Assembly: GCA_001972305.1 (NCBI GenBank)
Contig: BDDD01001380.1
Span: forward strand, 198,928 to 262,927
From: Cephalotus follicularis
Taxonomy: Eukaryota > Streptophyta > Magnoliopsida > Oxalidales > Cephalotaceae
Direction: 5' to 3'
Length of the DNA: 64,000 bases
Shown: positions 46,341 to 57,489 of the stretch, one piece after another
Numbering within the stretch: the stretch's first letter is position 1
How the letters are laid out: the number at the start of each line of letters is the position of its first letter
The notes under the pieces: model-generated
What the model saw: only the letters and a program-made list of their open reading frames with translations
The model's database searches: none
Told to the model about the DNA's origin: nothing
Position numbers and translations under genes: made by a program

Positions 46341-47394
46341 TGAGTTGATGATGATAGAGGTACCAGTATTCCTTAGTTTTATTGTATATGGGTACATTGC
46401 TTGATGCACATTTCTTGTTTTATGATTTTTGATCTTATATGTGATTCTTGGTTTGTTTTCTGATGTTTATTGTGATCTTGTTATATTCATATGGTATTGT
46501 CTATAGCTATGCTGTTTCGTTCAGCAGATAACCAGATGTTTATCTGAGCTTATAGTCCAGTTCAGTTATTGTATTTTCAGTTTCAGTATTGAGTTGTTAG
46601 CTTTCATTATTAAAACCTTGTTCTTGACTATGTTCTTTTCGTGGATTGATTCTTCTACATCGTGGTCTATATTTCTTTCAGCGCATCCAGTTGTTTGTAT
46701 GGATGCAATAGGGAAGGACTTGTCCCAACTCACATAGTCATTTGGACTAACCCCCTCACAGTTTTCCTTTTCAGATGACGGCGAGCAGTTGCTAAGTCAT
46801 ATTCAGTAGTGGATGAACCACGAAGGCAGGGCATGCTACCAGGGTTTCAACACATGCGTAGCTTCAATACATCAGCATTTTAATTATGCATTATATATGT
46901 TTTAAAATAAATGTTTTCCCTTATGGTTTTGTTTTGAAGGGCAGAGCCCAATATGTTTATGATTCATGCTTGATGATATGGTTGAGGCGGAGCCCAACCC
47001 ATGCTTGTTTACGGCTTTACGTTATGAGTTGCTGAGGGCTGAGCCCATTTATAAACTGTGTTTTTCTTTACAGGGGGCATAGTCCAATAAACAGATATTA
47101 CATGCCCGATTTTCGTAAAATTTTAAGTGTTAGAAATTTTTTTCTAGTTTTGGAAAATGTTAAACTTTATGAATTTTAATGGTTTCAGACAGTTTTCAAA
47201 ACGGTTTTAAGATATCACGTGGAGGTTTCTGAAGGGAGACTTGCCACTTGATGGTCATATCCGTCTCGGTTGGGATGGGTGTGACAAAATCAATCTTGGT
47301 AAAGATAAGATGCATTGTACAAGTTATCTCCACCTATCATGAACTTTGAGGGGAGAAAGGAGGGTTGAAAATGGCTGCTCTTCAAACCAGATGT

Positions 47395-48005
47395 TTTTGG
47401 CGTCAACGTCTAGGTGCTTTGCCGTCAACGCTTACGCAGGCAGCAGGTAGAAGAGAGAAGGAAGAGACAAGACTTGTAGAGAGAGTGTGAGAGATGAAGT
47501 GTTCTATGGAAGCTTGGACCTCTTGTCCTTTTGTCATAAAGGTTTTTTACTTTTTGACTTTTCTCAATGAATGCTCAAAGTCCACTCTATGGCTTGTTGA
47601 GCACACCTCTCATACTCTCATTTCCCGTGTGTCAGCCCTCTTGGCGTCAACGCCATACGTCTTATCCTATCTCGTTGTCAATGCCAATGATAAGATGAAA
47701 CAAGCACGAAGTCTCTTCCCGTATAAGTGTCAACGCATGCTCTCCATGGCGTCAACGCGTAAGTCTCTAGAATACAATGACGTCAACGCATGCTCTTCAT
47801 GGCGTCAACGCGTAAGTCTCTAGAATACAATGACGTCAACGCATGCTCTTCATGGCGTTGGCGTTAATGCTCACGCTCTTCATGGCGTTAATGTCTAGAG
47901 CCTTTTTCATGGCATTAACGTATGCTCTCCATGGCGTCAATGCCCAAGTCACTGGAATCAATTGGCTATCATGGCGTCGACACATGCTCTCCATGGAGTC
48001 AACGC
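47395..48005. repeat. GTCAAC-motif array (GGCGTCAACGC type)
   Basis: About twenty cores (TGGCGTCAACGC, GACGTCAACGC, GGCGTTAATG). A 65-bp unit starting GCGTCAACGCGTAAGTC is repeated at about 47750-47815 and 47806-47870. It lies downstream of the minus-strand TATA box. Confidence 0.82.
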
Positions 48006-48082
48006 CTAAGACAATAATAAGACAATCTCTTCTATTTTCAAAACCCTCTGCTTGGAATATTTCATCGTGGCATTGCATGGAC

Positions 48083-48094
48083 CTATATATAGTA
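48083..48094 (-). promoter_or_regulatory. TATA box, LTR-X
   Basis: Reads ACTATATATAGG on the minus strand. Confidence 0.45.
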
Positions 48095-48687
48095 AATGAA
48101 ATACACACTAGCAAAGCAACATCTTCCCTGATGTTGTCCTTTCACTAAATGACATGTGTCCCTCACACGTCAACCTATTCAAAGTCAGGCAGGACCCAAA
48201 AGCCTGTCGATCTCTGGTCATGAAGATAAATTCCAAGAACATGCCGATTTCTAGTACGACCATTCTTCAGTCACCGACTATTAAAATAGCCTCAGTGTGA
48301 TTGCTAGTCACCCCCCAGATTCGTGTATTACCACGTCTATCTATCATAATCCAAATATCCAGTGCTTTATCCAGTCATCGGCATTTGTGTCATGTTTCCC
48401 TAGTCATACTTAGCTCTAATCACAGTCTAGGGTTTGGATGAATGCCACCCCTAGTTATGTTGTGATAACTATAAATCTATAATCGCACTAAGACTATCGG
48501 CAGACCTCCCATGGGAACCTCTCGTCTCCAGTCCACCTATGCCTGATCAAGACTTTCAAGTTTACAACATACATAGATAAATAGAGCAGGTTACCCTCAG
48601 CTCGGGTGTGACGATCCCTTATTGTGCACTCACTCATACATCTCAATGCATCTCCCACAAGACCCAAACACAACACTTTTGCCAGCA

Positions 48688-48862
48688 TGTTCACGTAAAA
48701 AGAATGTTTTAAAATTTATAGCCGCAAGCGCACGGATCATGCAGTAACGGGTCGAACGCAGGGAAACGTAAACTAGTTGTAATTTATCCAACCTAGGCGA
48801 AGTATACCATTTTGAGATAAACTATCAAACTAATGAATAAAAGCTAAGAAAAGATATAATTA
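48688..48862 (-). repeat. Athila II 3' LTR remnant
   Basis: Matches the last 175 bp of the Athila solo LTR (GTTCGACCC, GCATGATCCGTGC, GGCTATAAA landmarks, inverted). Joined to integrase near 48862-48868. Confidence 0.85.
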
Positions 48863-48868
48863 AAAAGC

Positions 48869-49620
48869 GGTGGGATGATATGGTGTGGCGAGCTTGTGAG
48901 TGATCCCATACCTTTTCATAAGGGCTTCAAACGAACGATTGCAAAAATGAGTACCTCTATCACTGATAATGGCACGTGGGGTGCCAAAACGAGAAAAAAT
49001 ATTCCCCTTGAGAAATTTAACAACGACGGAGTTGTCATTGGTTCGGCAAGGAATTGCCTCAATCCACTTCGAAACATAATCAAAAGCTAGAAGGATGTAT
49101 AAGTTCCCAAACGAATTGGGAAACGGACCCATAAAATCAATACCCCAAACATCAAAGATCTCGACTGTCAAAATCGGTGTCAAAGGCATCATATTTCGTT
49201 TCGTCACACATCCTAAAGCTTGACACGAAGCACAAGGCTTACAGTACTGAAATGCATCTTTAAAAATCGTCGGCCAATAAAAACCACATTGTAAAACCTT
49301 AACCGTTGTCTTGGTCGGGCCGAAATGACCACCACATGCTTGATCATGACAAAAAGATAGAACCGAGCAATGCTCATTATCAGGAACACATCGTCGCAAA
49401 ATTAAATCCGGACATGCTTTAAAAAGATAAGGATCATGCCAATAATAATGTTTTGCTTACGACAGAAACCTATGCTTAACTTGAGCGGACCAATCCGAGG
49501 GTACACTTACCGTAACAAGATAATTCACTATGTCCGCATACCATGGTTCGTTCTCAACGCGCATAATTTACTCATTAGGAAAACTCTCATTAATCAGACC
49601 ATGGACCTCAGGTGTATTGG
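48869..49620 (-). pseudogene. pol: Athila II integrase, truncated
   Basis: The 180-codon open part (48860-49399) has the zinc region (HDQACGGHFG and CKPCASCQ), the core motif GIDFMGPFP with the first catalytic Asp, and SDRGTHF with the second. It breaks at the HPT motif just before the region that holds the catalytic Glu, where LTR sequence begins. The upstream part (49400-49620) links RNase H and integrase and contains a stop near 49440 and a frame with LINESFPNE. Confidence 0.88.
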
Positions 49621-50819
49621 GAAGTCAGGATAGATGGTCGGCTACAAAATTCTCAGTTCCTTTCTTGTCTCGAATTTCAACGTCAAACTCTTGAAGGTGT
49701 AGAACCCACCGGATAAGACGTGCTTTTGCATCCTTTTTACTCATGAGATGCCGAATCGCAGTGTGATCAGTATACACGATGACATCTGATCCTAACAGAT
49801 ATGAACGAAATTTCTCAAGAGCAAAGACCACAGCTAAGAATTCCTTCTCAGTGGTCGTGTAATTCAATTGCGCATCAGAAAGAGTCCTACTTGCATAATA
49901 AATGTCGTGAGGTAGTTTATTCATTCTTTGTCCGAGAATAGCTCCAATGGCACTATCGGAAGCATCGCACATGATCTCAAAAGGCTCAGTCCAAATGGGT
50001 GCCTGGATGATAGGAGCAGAAGTGAGCTCCTTCTTTAAGCGGTCAAATGCTACAAGGCACTCATCAGAGAAAACAAAATCATGATCCTTCGCAAGGAGCG
50101 AAGTCAAGGGGCGTGCTACCTTGCTAAAATCCTTGATGAACCTTCGATAAAAACCAGCATGTCCGAGGAATGCTCGGATATCTTTCACATTACGAGGTGG
50201 AGGCAAATGCTTGATGACTTCAATTTTTTCTTTATCTTCTTGAATTCCTTCTTTTGACACTACATGTCCAAGAACGATCCCCTTCTTCACCATGAAATTG
50301 CACTTTTCCCAATTAAGCACTAAATTCTTCTCTCGACTTCTTTCGAGTACTAACTTTAGGTGATGAAGGCATTGAGAAAAGGAAGAACCATGTACAGAAA
50401 AGTCATCCATAAACACTTCAAAAAAGTATTCCACCATGTCAGAGAAAATACTCATCATGCACCTTTGGAAGGTGGCGGGAGCATTGCAGAGGCCAAACGG
50501 CATGCGTCGGTAAGCAAAAATTCCGAAAGGGCATGTGAACGTGGTTTTCTCTTGATCTTGCGGAGCGATGGGAATTTGATTGTATCAGGAGTACCCATCG
50601 AGAAAAAAATAGTACTCATGACCAGCTAACCTATCAAGCATTTGATAGATAAATGGAAGTGGAAAGTGATCCTTCCAGGTTGTTGTATTCAACTTTCGGT
50701 AGTCAATGCACACCCTCCATCCAGTTTGGATTTTTGTAGGAAGTAAATCATCGGTGGAGGATTGCACTACCGTTACTCCGAATTTCTTTGGGACAGCGTG
50801 GACGGGACTCACCCATTGA
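49621..50819 (-). pseudogene. pol: Athila II reverse transcriptase and RNase H
   Basis: Read right to left: TGWRVCIDYRKLNTTT (near 50735), a TGA at about 50584, [15 protein letters not shown] (50503), the FMDDFSVHG catalytic box (near 50410), [15 protein letters not shown] (near 50150), RNase H with [15 protein letters not shown] (near 49960) and [10 protein letters not shown] (near 49760). Residues look intact, so this is the best kept RT of the Athila type in the window. Copies RNA into cDNA in the particle. Confidence 0.9.
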
Positions 50820-51423
50820 CTATCTGAAATGGGATAAATGATCCCATTGTTCCAGCCACTTCAAGATTTCTTTTTGGATGGCTTCTTTCATCAAAGGATT
50901 TGCTCTTCGCTGAGGTTCTCTAGAAGGTTTGGATCCTTCTATGAGATTTATGCGATGCTCGCAAATGGAAGGGCTAATTCCTTTGATGTCAGCCATCGTC
51001 CAACCAATTACCTCTTTGTTTTCTTTGAGTAGGTCTATAACCTCCTCTTCCTGACTGGGAGTAAGATTAGACGAAATAATAACAGAAAGAGTTTGGATTT
51101 CACCTAGAAATGAGTATTTCAATGTAGAGGGAAATTCTTTGAGTTCAAGTTTCGGAGGCTCCTCAATTGATGGTTTAGGCAAGGATATGGACAAGGGGCC
51201 CACTGGCTCTAATGGCTGCATACTAAACACATCAACGAAATCACCTCCATCGACATCCTCTAAATCCCGCATGCAATCATAAAAACTTCCATCAAAAAAC
51301 AATGTCGAAGTGTGTCTCTATATAATCAGGAAATGCATGGATTGCGTTCAATTCATCAAAATCAACGGAATGCTTACCCAATCACAAAACATTAAAATCC
51401 ACGGACGTATTTCCGAAGCTTAA
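50820..51423 (-). pseudogene. pol: Athila II protease-RT linker
   Basis: Open on 50820-51302 with FYDCMRDLEDVDGGDFVDVF, an acidic and proline-rich linker, and EGSKPSREPQRRANPLMKE, which leads into RT in this lineage. The stop or frame change near 50820 precedes the SPVHAVPKK motif. Between 51303 and 51423 frameshifts separate it from the protease. Confidence 0.75.
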
Positions 51424-51601
51424 TCACATCAGACCATTTCGACAATTGATTAACGCATTGCTTGTAGCGAGGAAAGATCTACCAAGGATAACTGGAATTT
51501 GATAATTTAAGTTTGCAACAGGCTGGGTGTCTAAGACAACAAAGTCAACAAGAAAGAAAAACTCTCCAACCTTTATCAACACATCCTCGATTTTTCTCCA
51601 A
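51424..51601 (-). pseudogene. pol: Athila II protease, C-terminal half
   Basis: Matches Athila I protease from KIEDVLIKVG to NALINCRNGLM. The catalytic D-x-G half is missing because the frame is joined to LTR sequence at about 51597-51605; the junction shares GGAG/GGA microhomology. Confidence 0.85.
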
Positions 51602-51998
51602 AAGTTACAGGTCAATTTTGCACAAAGACGTCGATCCCTATGTTGAAAGACGTCGATCCCTTGTTCATAGCTCTTTGTATTGCCCAGAAAAGACGTCGAC
51701 TTCTAACAAAAGACGTCGACTTCTAACAAAAGACGTCGACTTGTTTGATGTAAACCCAGAAATGACATCGATGCATATGAAAGGCGTCGACGCTTTTGCC
51801 CTGTTTCTGCCGAATTTGTCCATTCTTTAATCTCTACTCTTTCAAGCTCCAATTTGCACACTTTTGGGTAGTATTCTTGCACTTTGGTCATTTTGCACTT
51901 GTACCTGAAAATCAACATAACACAACCAAAGTAGTCTATTCCAAGCATAAAAATATCACAAATAACACATTAAAAACAACACATTTTTATGCTAAACA
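51602..51998 (-). repeat. Athila II 5' LTR remnant
   Basis: First 397 bp of the LTR, from TGTTTAGCATAAAAATG to CCTGTAACTTTTGGA (minus strand). Equivalent to 56907-57354 of the solo LTR. Confidence 0.88.
51620..51800. repeat. GTCGAC-motif array (AGACGTCGAC type)
   Basis: Eight cores, chiefly AAAGACGTCGACTT. Two identical 21-bp units lie in tandem near 51692-51735. The core also contains ACGT, a bZIP core. Confidence 0.82.
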
Positions 51999-52003
51999 CA
52001 GCA

Positions 52004-52420
52004 CATGGCTAGTGCTGGGGAAGGCGGAAATCAAAGTCAAGCGGTCACTACACAATGCATGCTAGTCGCTTAGGTCAAAGGAGACAACGCAGGCTATAGA
52101 CCTACTAGTCACCATAGCCTATACACTATCGAGACCATATGAATCATATTGACATTGGGTATTAATTATCCAAATAGGTTTCCTATTGTTGGGTCAGTTC
52201 AGTGTCATGATCTCTTTATGCGCCTCACACTAGCTTTAGGGATAAACTTGGCTACGAGATAACCATCCTCCACTGCTAACCTGGGAGCAATCGTAATGTG
52301 ATAAGTCTTCACGGTTCATCATGGCCCAAAGAAAGTGAACCTATGACTTGGAACGTTTTGTCACAGGGAGCAAGGATCTAATTCTCATAGCCTCCTTGGC
52401 ACGAGATCCAACCCTTTTGG
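52004..52420. other. Unassigned non-coding segment
   Basis: Continues the DNA interrupted by Athila II. The edge at 52421 reads TGTGACA, which could be a + strand LTR end or the minus-strand LTR end of gypsy IV. No gene, no array and no tandem repeat seen. Confidence 0.4.
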
Positions 52421-54167
52421 TGTGACAGGGCACTATATGATATATAGTTAATTATAAATAATTAGTCTGTTCCATTTGGTTGGTTGGAATGAGCCACATA
52501 GCCTTTCCAATGTAAAAGGATGCACATCAAAACATGAATAGAATTCAGAATTGTATAAATCAAGAGTGTGTATATACAAACAAGCCATATCGTCGCATAC
52601 ATGGACACCCCTAACCTAACACTACACCCATAATACTTCATGACGGAAATGAAAATTATGGATGGGTTATCTCGATAAGTCTCAACCAAAATAAGCATCA
52701 ATCATAGTCATACCATACCTGTATCCCATAACCCGTAACCATATTTCCATTTAAAGGATAGGGACTTAGCCATAAAGGATCACATAGGATCCATCCATCA
52801 AAACCATTTCAAAGACCATTTCCCGTAACCGTTTCCGTAATCGTTTTCTTGGTCCCTATCAGAGTTGTAAAAACAATGGAAAGGAATTCCAACTAGGATA
52901 TTGGCATCTAGATGTCCCAATTGAGCTATCCTAACCATTTTTGAAAACCATTTGAATAAAACTATTTTGTTAAAACTTTTCTTTAAAGATTCACTTTGAA
53001 AGTTGATTTGAAGATTAAAAGAGTTAAAAGAGAATTCTCATAGGTTACAAGGCCTTAGGGAGGCTTCCTATGGAATCCATTTTTAGAGAAAACCATTTGG
53101 GGTTGAAAATAGTGTGATTTGGCTAAAATAGGGTGCTAAGTATCCACTGCTTCATCCAAAGCGTTGACAGTTAGTGTCTAAGCATCGCTGGTTTCGTGCT
53201 AGGCGTTGACGGTTAAGGCGTTGTGCCTTAAGCGTCAACGCGTGCACTAAGTGTCAACCGTTTGCCAACACATTAAACTTCGATGCTTTAATGTAAAGCG
53301 TCGACGGTTTGGTCCTTAAGCGTTGACCATTACATGGAAGAGTCGGCGGTTTGTGCGATCAAAGCATCAACGCCTATAGCCAAAGGGTCGACGGTTTGAC
53401 AGCACCAGTCAGTTCACCAAACAGACTATAAAATCCATTTTAAATCCATTTAAATCAGTTTAAATTCCATCCAAAGGTAGCTATATGCCCTTAAGGTCGA
53501 TAGTAACATAAAAATAGCTTTAACCCTTCAGATCAGTAACTATAACCCATGAATCTAAAGAGAAAAGGGATTAGGCCTGTAAACCTAAACTCTCAATTCT
53601 CACTCCGATTACCATTTTAATCCGTTTTAAACCATAACAAATACCCTAACCCATTCATTTAGCATGTATACAGCTATCCATAAACATAAAATCCATTTAA
53701 AATGCATGGATCTAAAGCATATAAGTAAAACCAAGCTCAAAAATGGTGAGAATGAAGAACAAGCTGATCGGCTGCTTGAATCCTTGTTGTGCTTCTCCCT
53801 TCAGGTTCTACACTCTGCTACGATCCCAAAGACTCCTTCCTTGCTCATTTCCGCCCACACTCTCTCTCTAACTCTCTCACACACACACACACACTTTCTT
53901 TCTCTCTCTCTCTCTAAAAGTGGAAAGAGAAATGGAAATGAGAATGAAAGAGTTAAATCGCCTATATATAGATACAGGCTTCCTTTGGGCGAAAATCTTA
54001 AAAAATACACTTAGGTTCAATTGAACCCCCACTACTCGTAAATAAAAGTGGAAAATAGTATATATCATATACAATCCAGGCCATACGTACATACAATACC
54101 GTACAATACCATATAAATACAACCAAAATGCATACAGTACCATATATACAAAAATTGGGGGCTTACA
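52421..54167 (-). repeat. Gypsy IV 3' LTR (right end firm, left end tentative)
   Basis: On the minus strand it starts TGTAAGCCCCC at 54167, directly after the polypurine tract. TATA-like CTATATATAGG (near 53961-53972), then a GA/CA-rich leader with (CA)n at 53878-53895, then a motif array. The left end is placed at TGTGACAGGGC (52421) only because it gives a TG...CA outline. Confidence 0.6.
53155..53400. repeat. GTCGAC-motif array (AAGCGTCGACGGTT type)
   Basis: About thirteen cores (AAGCGTCGACGGTTT, AGGCGTTGACGGTT, AAGCGTCAACGCG) every 15-25 bp, transcribed side of the gypsy IV TATA box. Confidence 0.82.
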
Positions 54168-54182
54168 TCCACCCCTCCTTAA
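54168..54182 (-). other. Polypurine tract, gypsy IV
   Basis: TTAAGGAGGGGTGGA on the minus strand just before the LTR start, nearly identical to that of gypsy III. Confidence 0.85.
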
Positions 54183-54210
54183 TGAAATCTCAACCTGAGA
54201 TTCCCAGGGA

Positions 54211-54526
54211 TCAAAACAAATGAGGATACAACTTTCTCACGTCTTCTTCTCATTCATATGTTGCTTCCTCAAGCCCATGATACTACCATAATACCTTAAC
54301 CAAAGCAATTTCCTTGTTCCTTAACTGTTTGACTCGGCAGTCAAGAATCTGAATAGGTGTATCCTCAACGCTCATACATGTCCTTAGATCCAATGGTTCG
54401 TACTATAACATGTGGGAATGATCTGGGTGATACTTCCTCAGTATCGATACATGGAAGACATTGTGTACCTCTGACAACTCTGGTAGTAAGGCAACACTGT
54501 AAGCAACAGCGCCTACCTTCTCGAGG
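54211..54526 (-). pseudogene. pol: Gypsy IV integrase C-terminus and chromodomain-type tail
   Basis: Minus-strand frame with LEKVGAVAYSV, VHNVFHVSILRKYHPD, ALVKVLW and GLEEATYE, ending YPHLF and a stop at 54211. Stops interrupt it near 54405, 54265 and 54240. It continues the frame broken at 58843 by solo LTR S3. The tail is of the kind that binds chromatin marks in chromoviruses. Confidence 0.85.
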
Positions 54527-55019
54527 ATCTCTGTCGAGCCTCGAATCGTGAGGAAACCCATACGATCCGACACGTGATCACCCTCCTTTCAGTCTTTAAA
54601 TCCCTACGTCCAAAAGTGTTATAAACTTAAAACTTAAAATCAATCATTTTACATTAGAGAAATAATCAATTCAAATAAACACAACTCTTATAATCTCCCA
54701 AAAATCGGACATGAAGTATCAGTTTATCGGGCCTATGCCCCCTGTAAACAAAACACATTTATATATATGCGCTCAGCCCTCAATAATCCACACTCCCGTA
54801 GGAGGAAATCCATATCCATACCCCAACTCGCTTATATCTTAAGCACTTCCACAAGCCGGCAGGTCAATAGCTGAATAAAACATGTCTCTTATATAACATT
54901 TGTACATTTACAAAAACTACATTTATACATGGCAAGTCGGAGGAGATGTAGATCCTTACTCTACGATTTAGCCCGACTGATCACTGCTGCGCATCACCTG
55001 GACCTGAACCTGACCCATT

Positions 55020-55057
55020 GCATTATATATATATATGTATGTATGTATGTATATATA

Positions 55058-55090
<33 letters not shown>

Positions 55091-55116
55091 ATACATGTAT
55101 ATATATATACATATAT
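55020..55116. repeat. (TA)n/(TATG)n microsatellite
   Basis: Mixed TATA and GTAT units in two blocks. Confidence 0.93.
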
Positions 55117-55439
55117 GCATAACAAGAGATGCATAAATGCCAATTCATTGCAATGTAGCTCAAAATATAAGGGTCATGTACCATACCTTAGAGATCAATA
55201 GAAACATGCGATCGACCATTCGTATACGACCGTCCCATACCGATGTATAGGAATGGGATCTAATCAATCACTACTCTTTAACAGGCCAATCGTCAGACCC
55301 CGAAGGTTCTAGCCCATTACAACCACTTCCCCTATATTCACATACCCTGGTGATTTACCATTCGTATACAACCGTCTCATACCGGCGTATAAGAATGGGA
55401 TCAACAACAACCATCTAGAGATACGTACCATCACCGTAC

Positions 55440-55680
55440 AGTAACCATACCATGGCCTTACCATAACCATACCCTAACCGTACAATCCATATTCGTACAA
55501 TCCATAATCATACGATCCATAACCGTGTCTAAGCCATACCATAACCATACCCTAACCGTACGACCCATAACGGTACGATCCATATCCGTACAATCCAAAC
55601 ACAATCCATAACCATACAATCCGTAACCCATATCGTATTCGTTCCATAACCATACCATATACATCCGGTAATCAGGGTTC
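55440..55680. repeat. Degenerate short repeat, CCGTACAATCCATA units
   Basis: About fifteen imperfect units of 11-14 bp (CGTACAATCCATA, ACCATACCCTAAC). Tyr/Met-rich open frames across it are by-products. Confidence 0.7.
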
Positions 55681-55699
55681 ATTGAACCTTCGTCTCGAT

Positions 55700-56355
55700 G
55701 CCATACAGACCTATCATGGTCATCTCAGTCGGCGTCCCATGCGGGTCTATCACAGTCATCTCAGTTGGTAACCTATACGGTCATCTCAGTCAGTGACCCA
55801 TGCGGGTCTGTCACGGTCATCTCAGTTTGTAACCTATATGGTCATCTCGATCGGTGACCCATACAAATCCATAGGTCGATCACGGTCATCTCAGTCGGTG
55901 ACCCATACGGCCATCTCGGTTGGTGACCCATATCGACACAATCCCTAAGTCTGTCACGGTCATCTCAGTCGGTGACCTATACGGTCATCTCGGTCGGTGA
56001 CCCATATAGACACAATCCATAAGTCTATCACAGTCATCTCAGTCAGTGACCAATACGGTCATCTCGGTCGGTGACCCATATAGACACAATCCATAAGTCT
56101 ATCACGGTCATCTGAGTCGGTGACCTATACAGTCATCTCGGTCGGTGGTCCAAATATACACAATCCATAAGTCTATCACGGACATCTCAGTCAGTGACCT
56201 ATACGGTCATCTCGATCGGTGACCCATATAGAGACAAATTGGTGACCTATACGGTCATCTAGGTCGATGACCCATATAGACACAATCCATAAGTCTATCA
56301 CGATCATCTCAGTCGGTGACCTATACGGTCATCTCGGTCGGTGACCCATATATTA
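55700..56355. repeat. About 74-bp tandem repeat with internal half-units
   Basis: Unit built of CGGTCATCTCAGTCGGTGACC, TATACGGTCATCTCGGTCGGT and CCATATAGACACAATCCATA pieces, so each unit contains two similar GGTCATCTC[AG]GTCGGTGACC halves. About seven to eight units, some shortened (near 56225-56250). Confidence 0.85.
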
Positions 56356-56634
56356 TGGTTCATTAGGTCGATCGCTATTCGCTATGGAATCCACTCAATC
56401 GACCACTTATTCATTATACGCTTCATAGCCCTCACTGCCATTTCATTTGATGTGACCCCTAGAACTTCGAGAGGTCTGCCTTCTTGAGGTCAGCCTCCCT
56501 AGCAAGCCTAGACTACTTGGCGACCTTAGAAACAACTTACTTGGTATCTTAGGTGTTAGCCTGACCAGGGAATCCTTTGGGGATAGAAACCGAAGCAAAA
56601 TCAGAAGTTTCATAAGAAACAGGGCATTTGGGCA

Positions 56635-56900
56635 TTGACACCATCCTCTAGGCATCGACGCCATCACTGTAGGCGTCTTTTGTTCAGAATAGATAGGCGT
56701 CAACACACTGGGAGCACTCCAGTTTTGCGCATCGATGCGTTGACTGCCCTCTTAGTGCTAATAGGCTCCAGGATGGCGTTAACGGATTGCTCCCTGGTGC
56801 TAGTTTAGGCGTCGAGGTGCTGGTTGCACACCAGTGTTGGGCGTCGCCGCGTAACACTGATTGACGCAAAAAAAAACATGAAGGAATGGACATCGCGTCA
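56635..56900. repeat. GTCAAC/ATCGAC-motif array in S3 (left of S4)
   Basis: Cores AGGCATCGACGCC, AGGCGTCAACACAC, GGCGTTAACG and AGGCGTCGAGG. The array continues beyond S4 at 57978-58040 (AGGCGTCAACGC, AGGCGTTGACGCG). Confidence 0.75.
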
Positions 56901-57107
56901 ACTGCTTGTTTAGCATAAAATTGTGTTGTTTTTAATGTTCTATTTGTGATATTTTTATGCTTGGAAAAGACTACTTTGGTTGTGTTTTAATGATTTTCAG
57001 GTACAAGTGCTAAATGACCAAAGTGCAAGAATACTACCCAAAAATGTGCAAAATTGGAGCTTAAAAGAGTAGAGATTGAAGAAATGCCAAATTCTGCAGA
57101 AAACAAA

Positions 57108-57400
57108 CTAAAAGCGTCGACGCCTTTCCTTAAAAGTCGACGTCTTTTCTGGGTTTACATCAAAGAAGTCGACTCCTTTCATAAGCATCGATGACATTTC
57201 TGGGTTTGAGTAAAAGAAGTCGACGTCTTTATTTGGAAGTCAACGTCTTTTCTGGAAAATGCAAAAATCTTCAAAGAGCTATGAGAAAGAAGTCGACGTC
57301 TTTAAACATGAACATCGACGTCTTTATGCCAATTCGACCTGTAACTTTTGGAGCAAAAGAAGTCAACGCCTTTAACAGAAGAAGTCGACGCCTTCCTCTG
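57108..57400. repeat. GTCGAC-motif array (AAGTCGACG type)
   Basis: About thirteen cores (AAGCGTCGACGCC, GAAGTCGACGTC, AAGTCAACGCC), 18-30 bp apart, upstream of the S4 TATA box. Confidence 0.82.
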
Positions 57401-57477
57401 CAGCAGAAATAGAAAGTTTAGATTTTTGCCATATTTTGTAATTAGGATTGCTTTTATTCCGTTTTTGACTAGCTTTG

Positions 57478-57489
57478 TAGTATATAAGC
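57478..57489 (+). promoter_or_regulatory. TATA box of Athila-type LTR
   Basis: TAGTATATAAGC, followed after about 40 bp by an AGAGTAGTGTAGAGG leader. Confidence 0.6.

Larger units (their letters stand above)
44352..47286 (+). mobile_element. Solo LTR S2, chromovirus type (2935 bp)
   Basis: Starts TGTGACACC and ends GGGTGTGACA, with a perfect duplication AAATC (44347-44351 and 47287-47291). No coding domain inside. It has a start hairpin, an (ATT)n run, a (GA)n run at 44603-44624, and internal repeats (46040-46340). The U5-like part (46730-47286) shares the AGGGCTGAGCCC and ACAGGGGGCATAG blocks with S3. Confidence 0.92.
47292..48682 (-). mobile_element. LTR-X, proximal part
   Basis: Continues the minus-strand LTR-like DNA after S2. 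It holds a GTCAAC array (47395-48005) and a minus-strand TATA box (48083-48094). From about 48150 to 48682 I see no motif that fixes the LTR start, so the boundary is unknown. Confidence 0.45.
48688..51998 (-). mobile_element. Athila II: doubly deleted Athila-like element
   Basis: Reads on the minus strand from 51998 (TGTTTAGC) to 48688 (GTGAACA), with the exact duplication CAGCA on both sides (48683-48687 and 51999-52003). It keeps 397 bp of one LTR, then protease, RT, RNase H and part of integrase, then 175 bp of the other LTR. A complete LTR of the family (56907-57957) is 1051 bp. Two deletions inside the element removed the rest of the 5' LTR, the primer site and gag, and the integrase end with the start of the 3' LTR, while leaving both outer tips. 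Confidence 0.88.

Noticed and set aside
48607..52427. Candidate short LTR starting TGTGACGATCCC (48607) and ending TGTGACA (52427), with Athila II inside
   Set aside because: The flanks TCGGG and GGGCA do not form a duplication, and no primer site or polypurine tract is present. The right edge fits the gypsy IV LTR end as well.
55448..55682. Tyr/Met/Asp-rich open frame on the minus strand
   Set aside because: Produced by the CCGTACAATCCATA short repeat.
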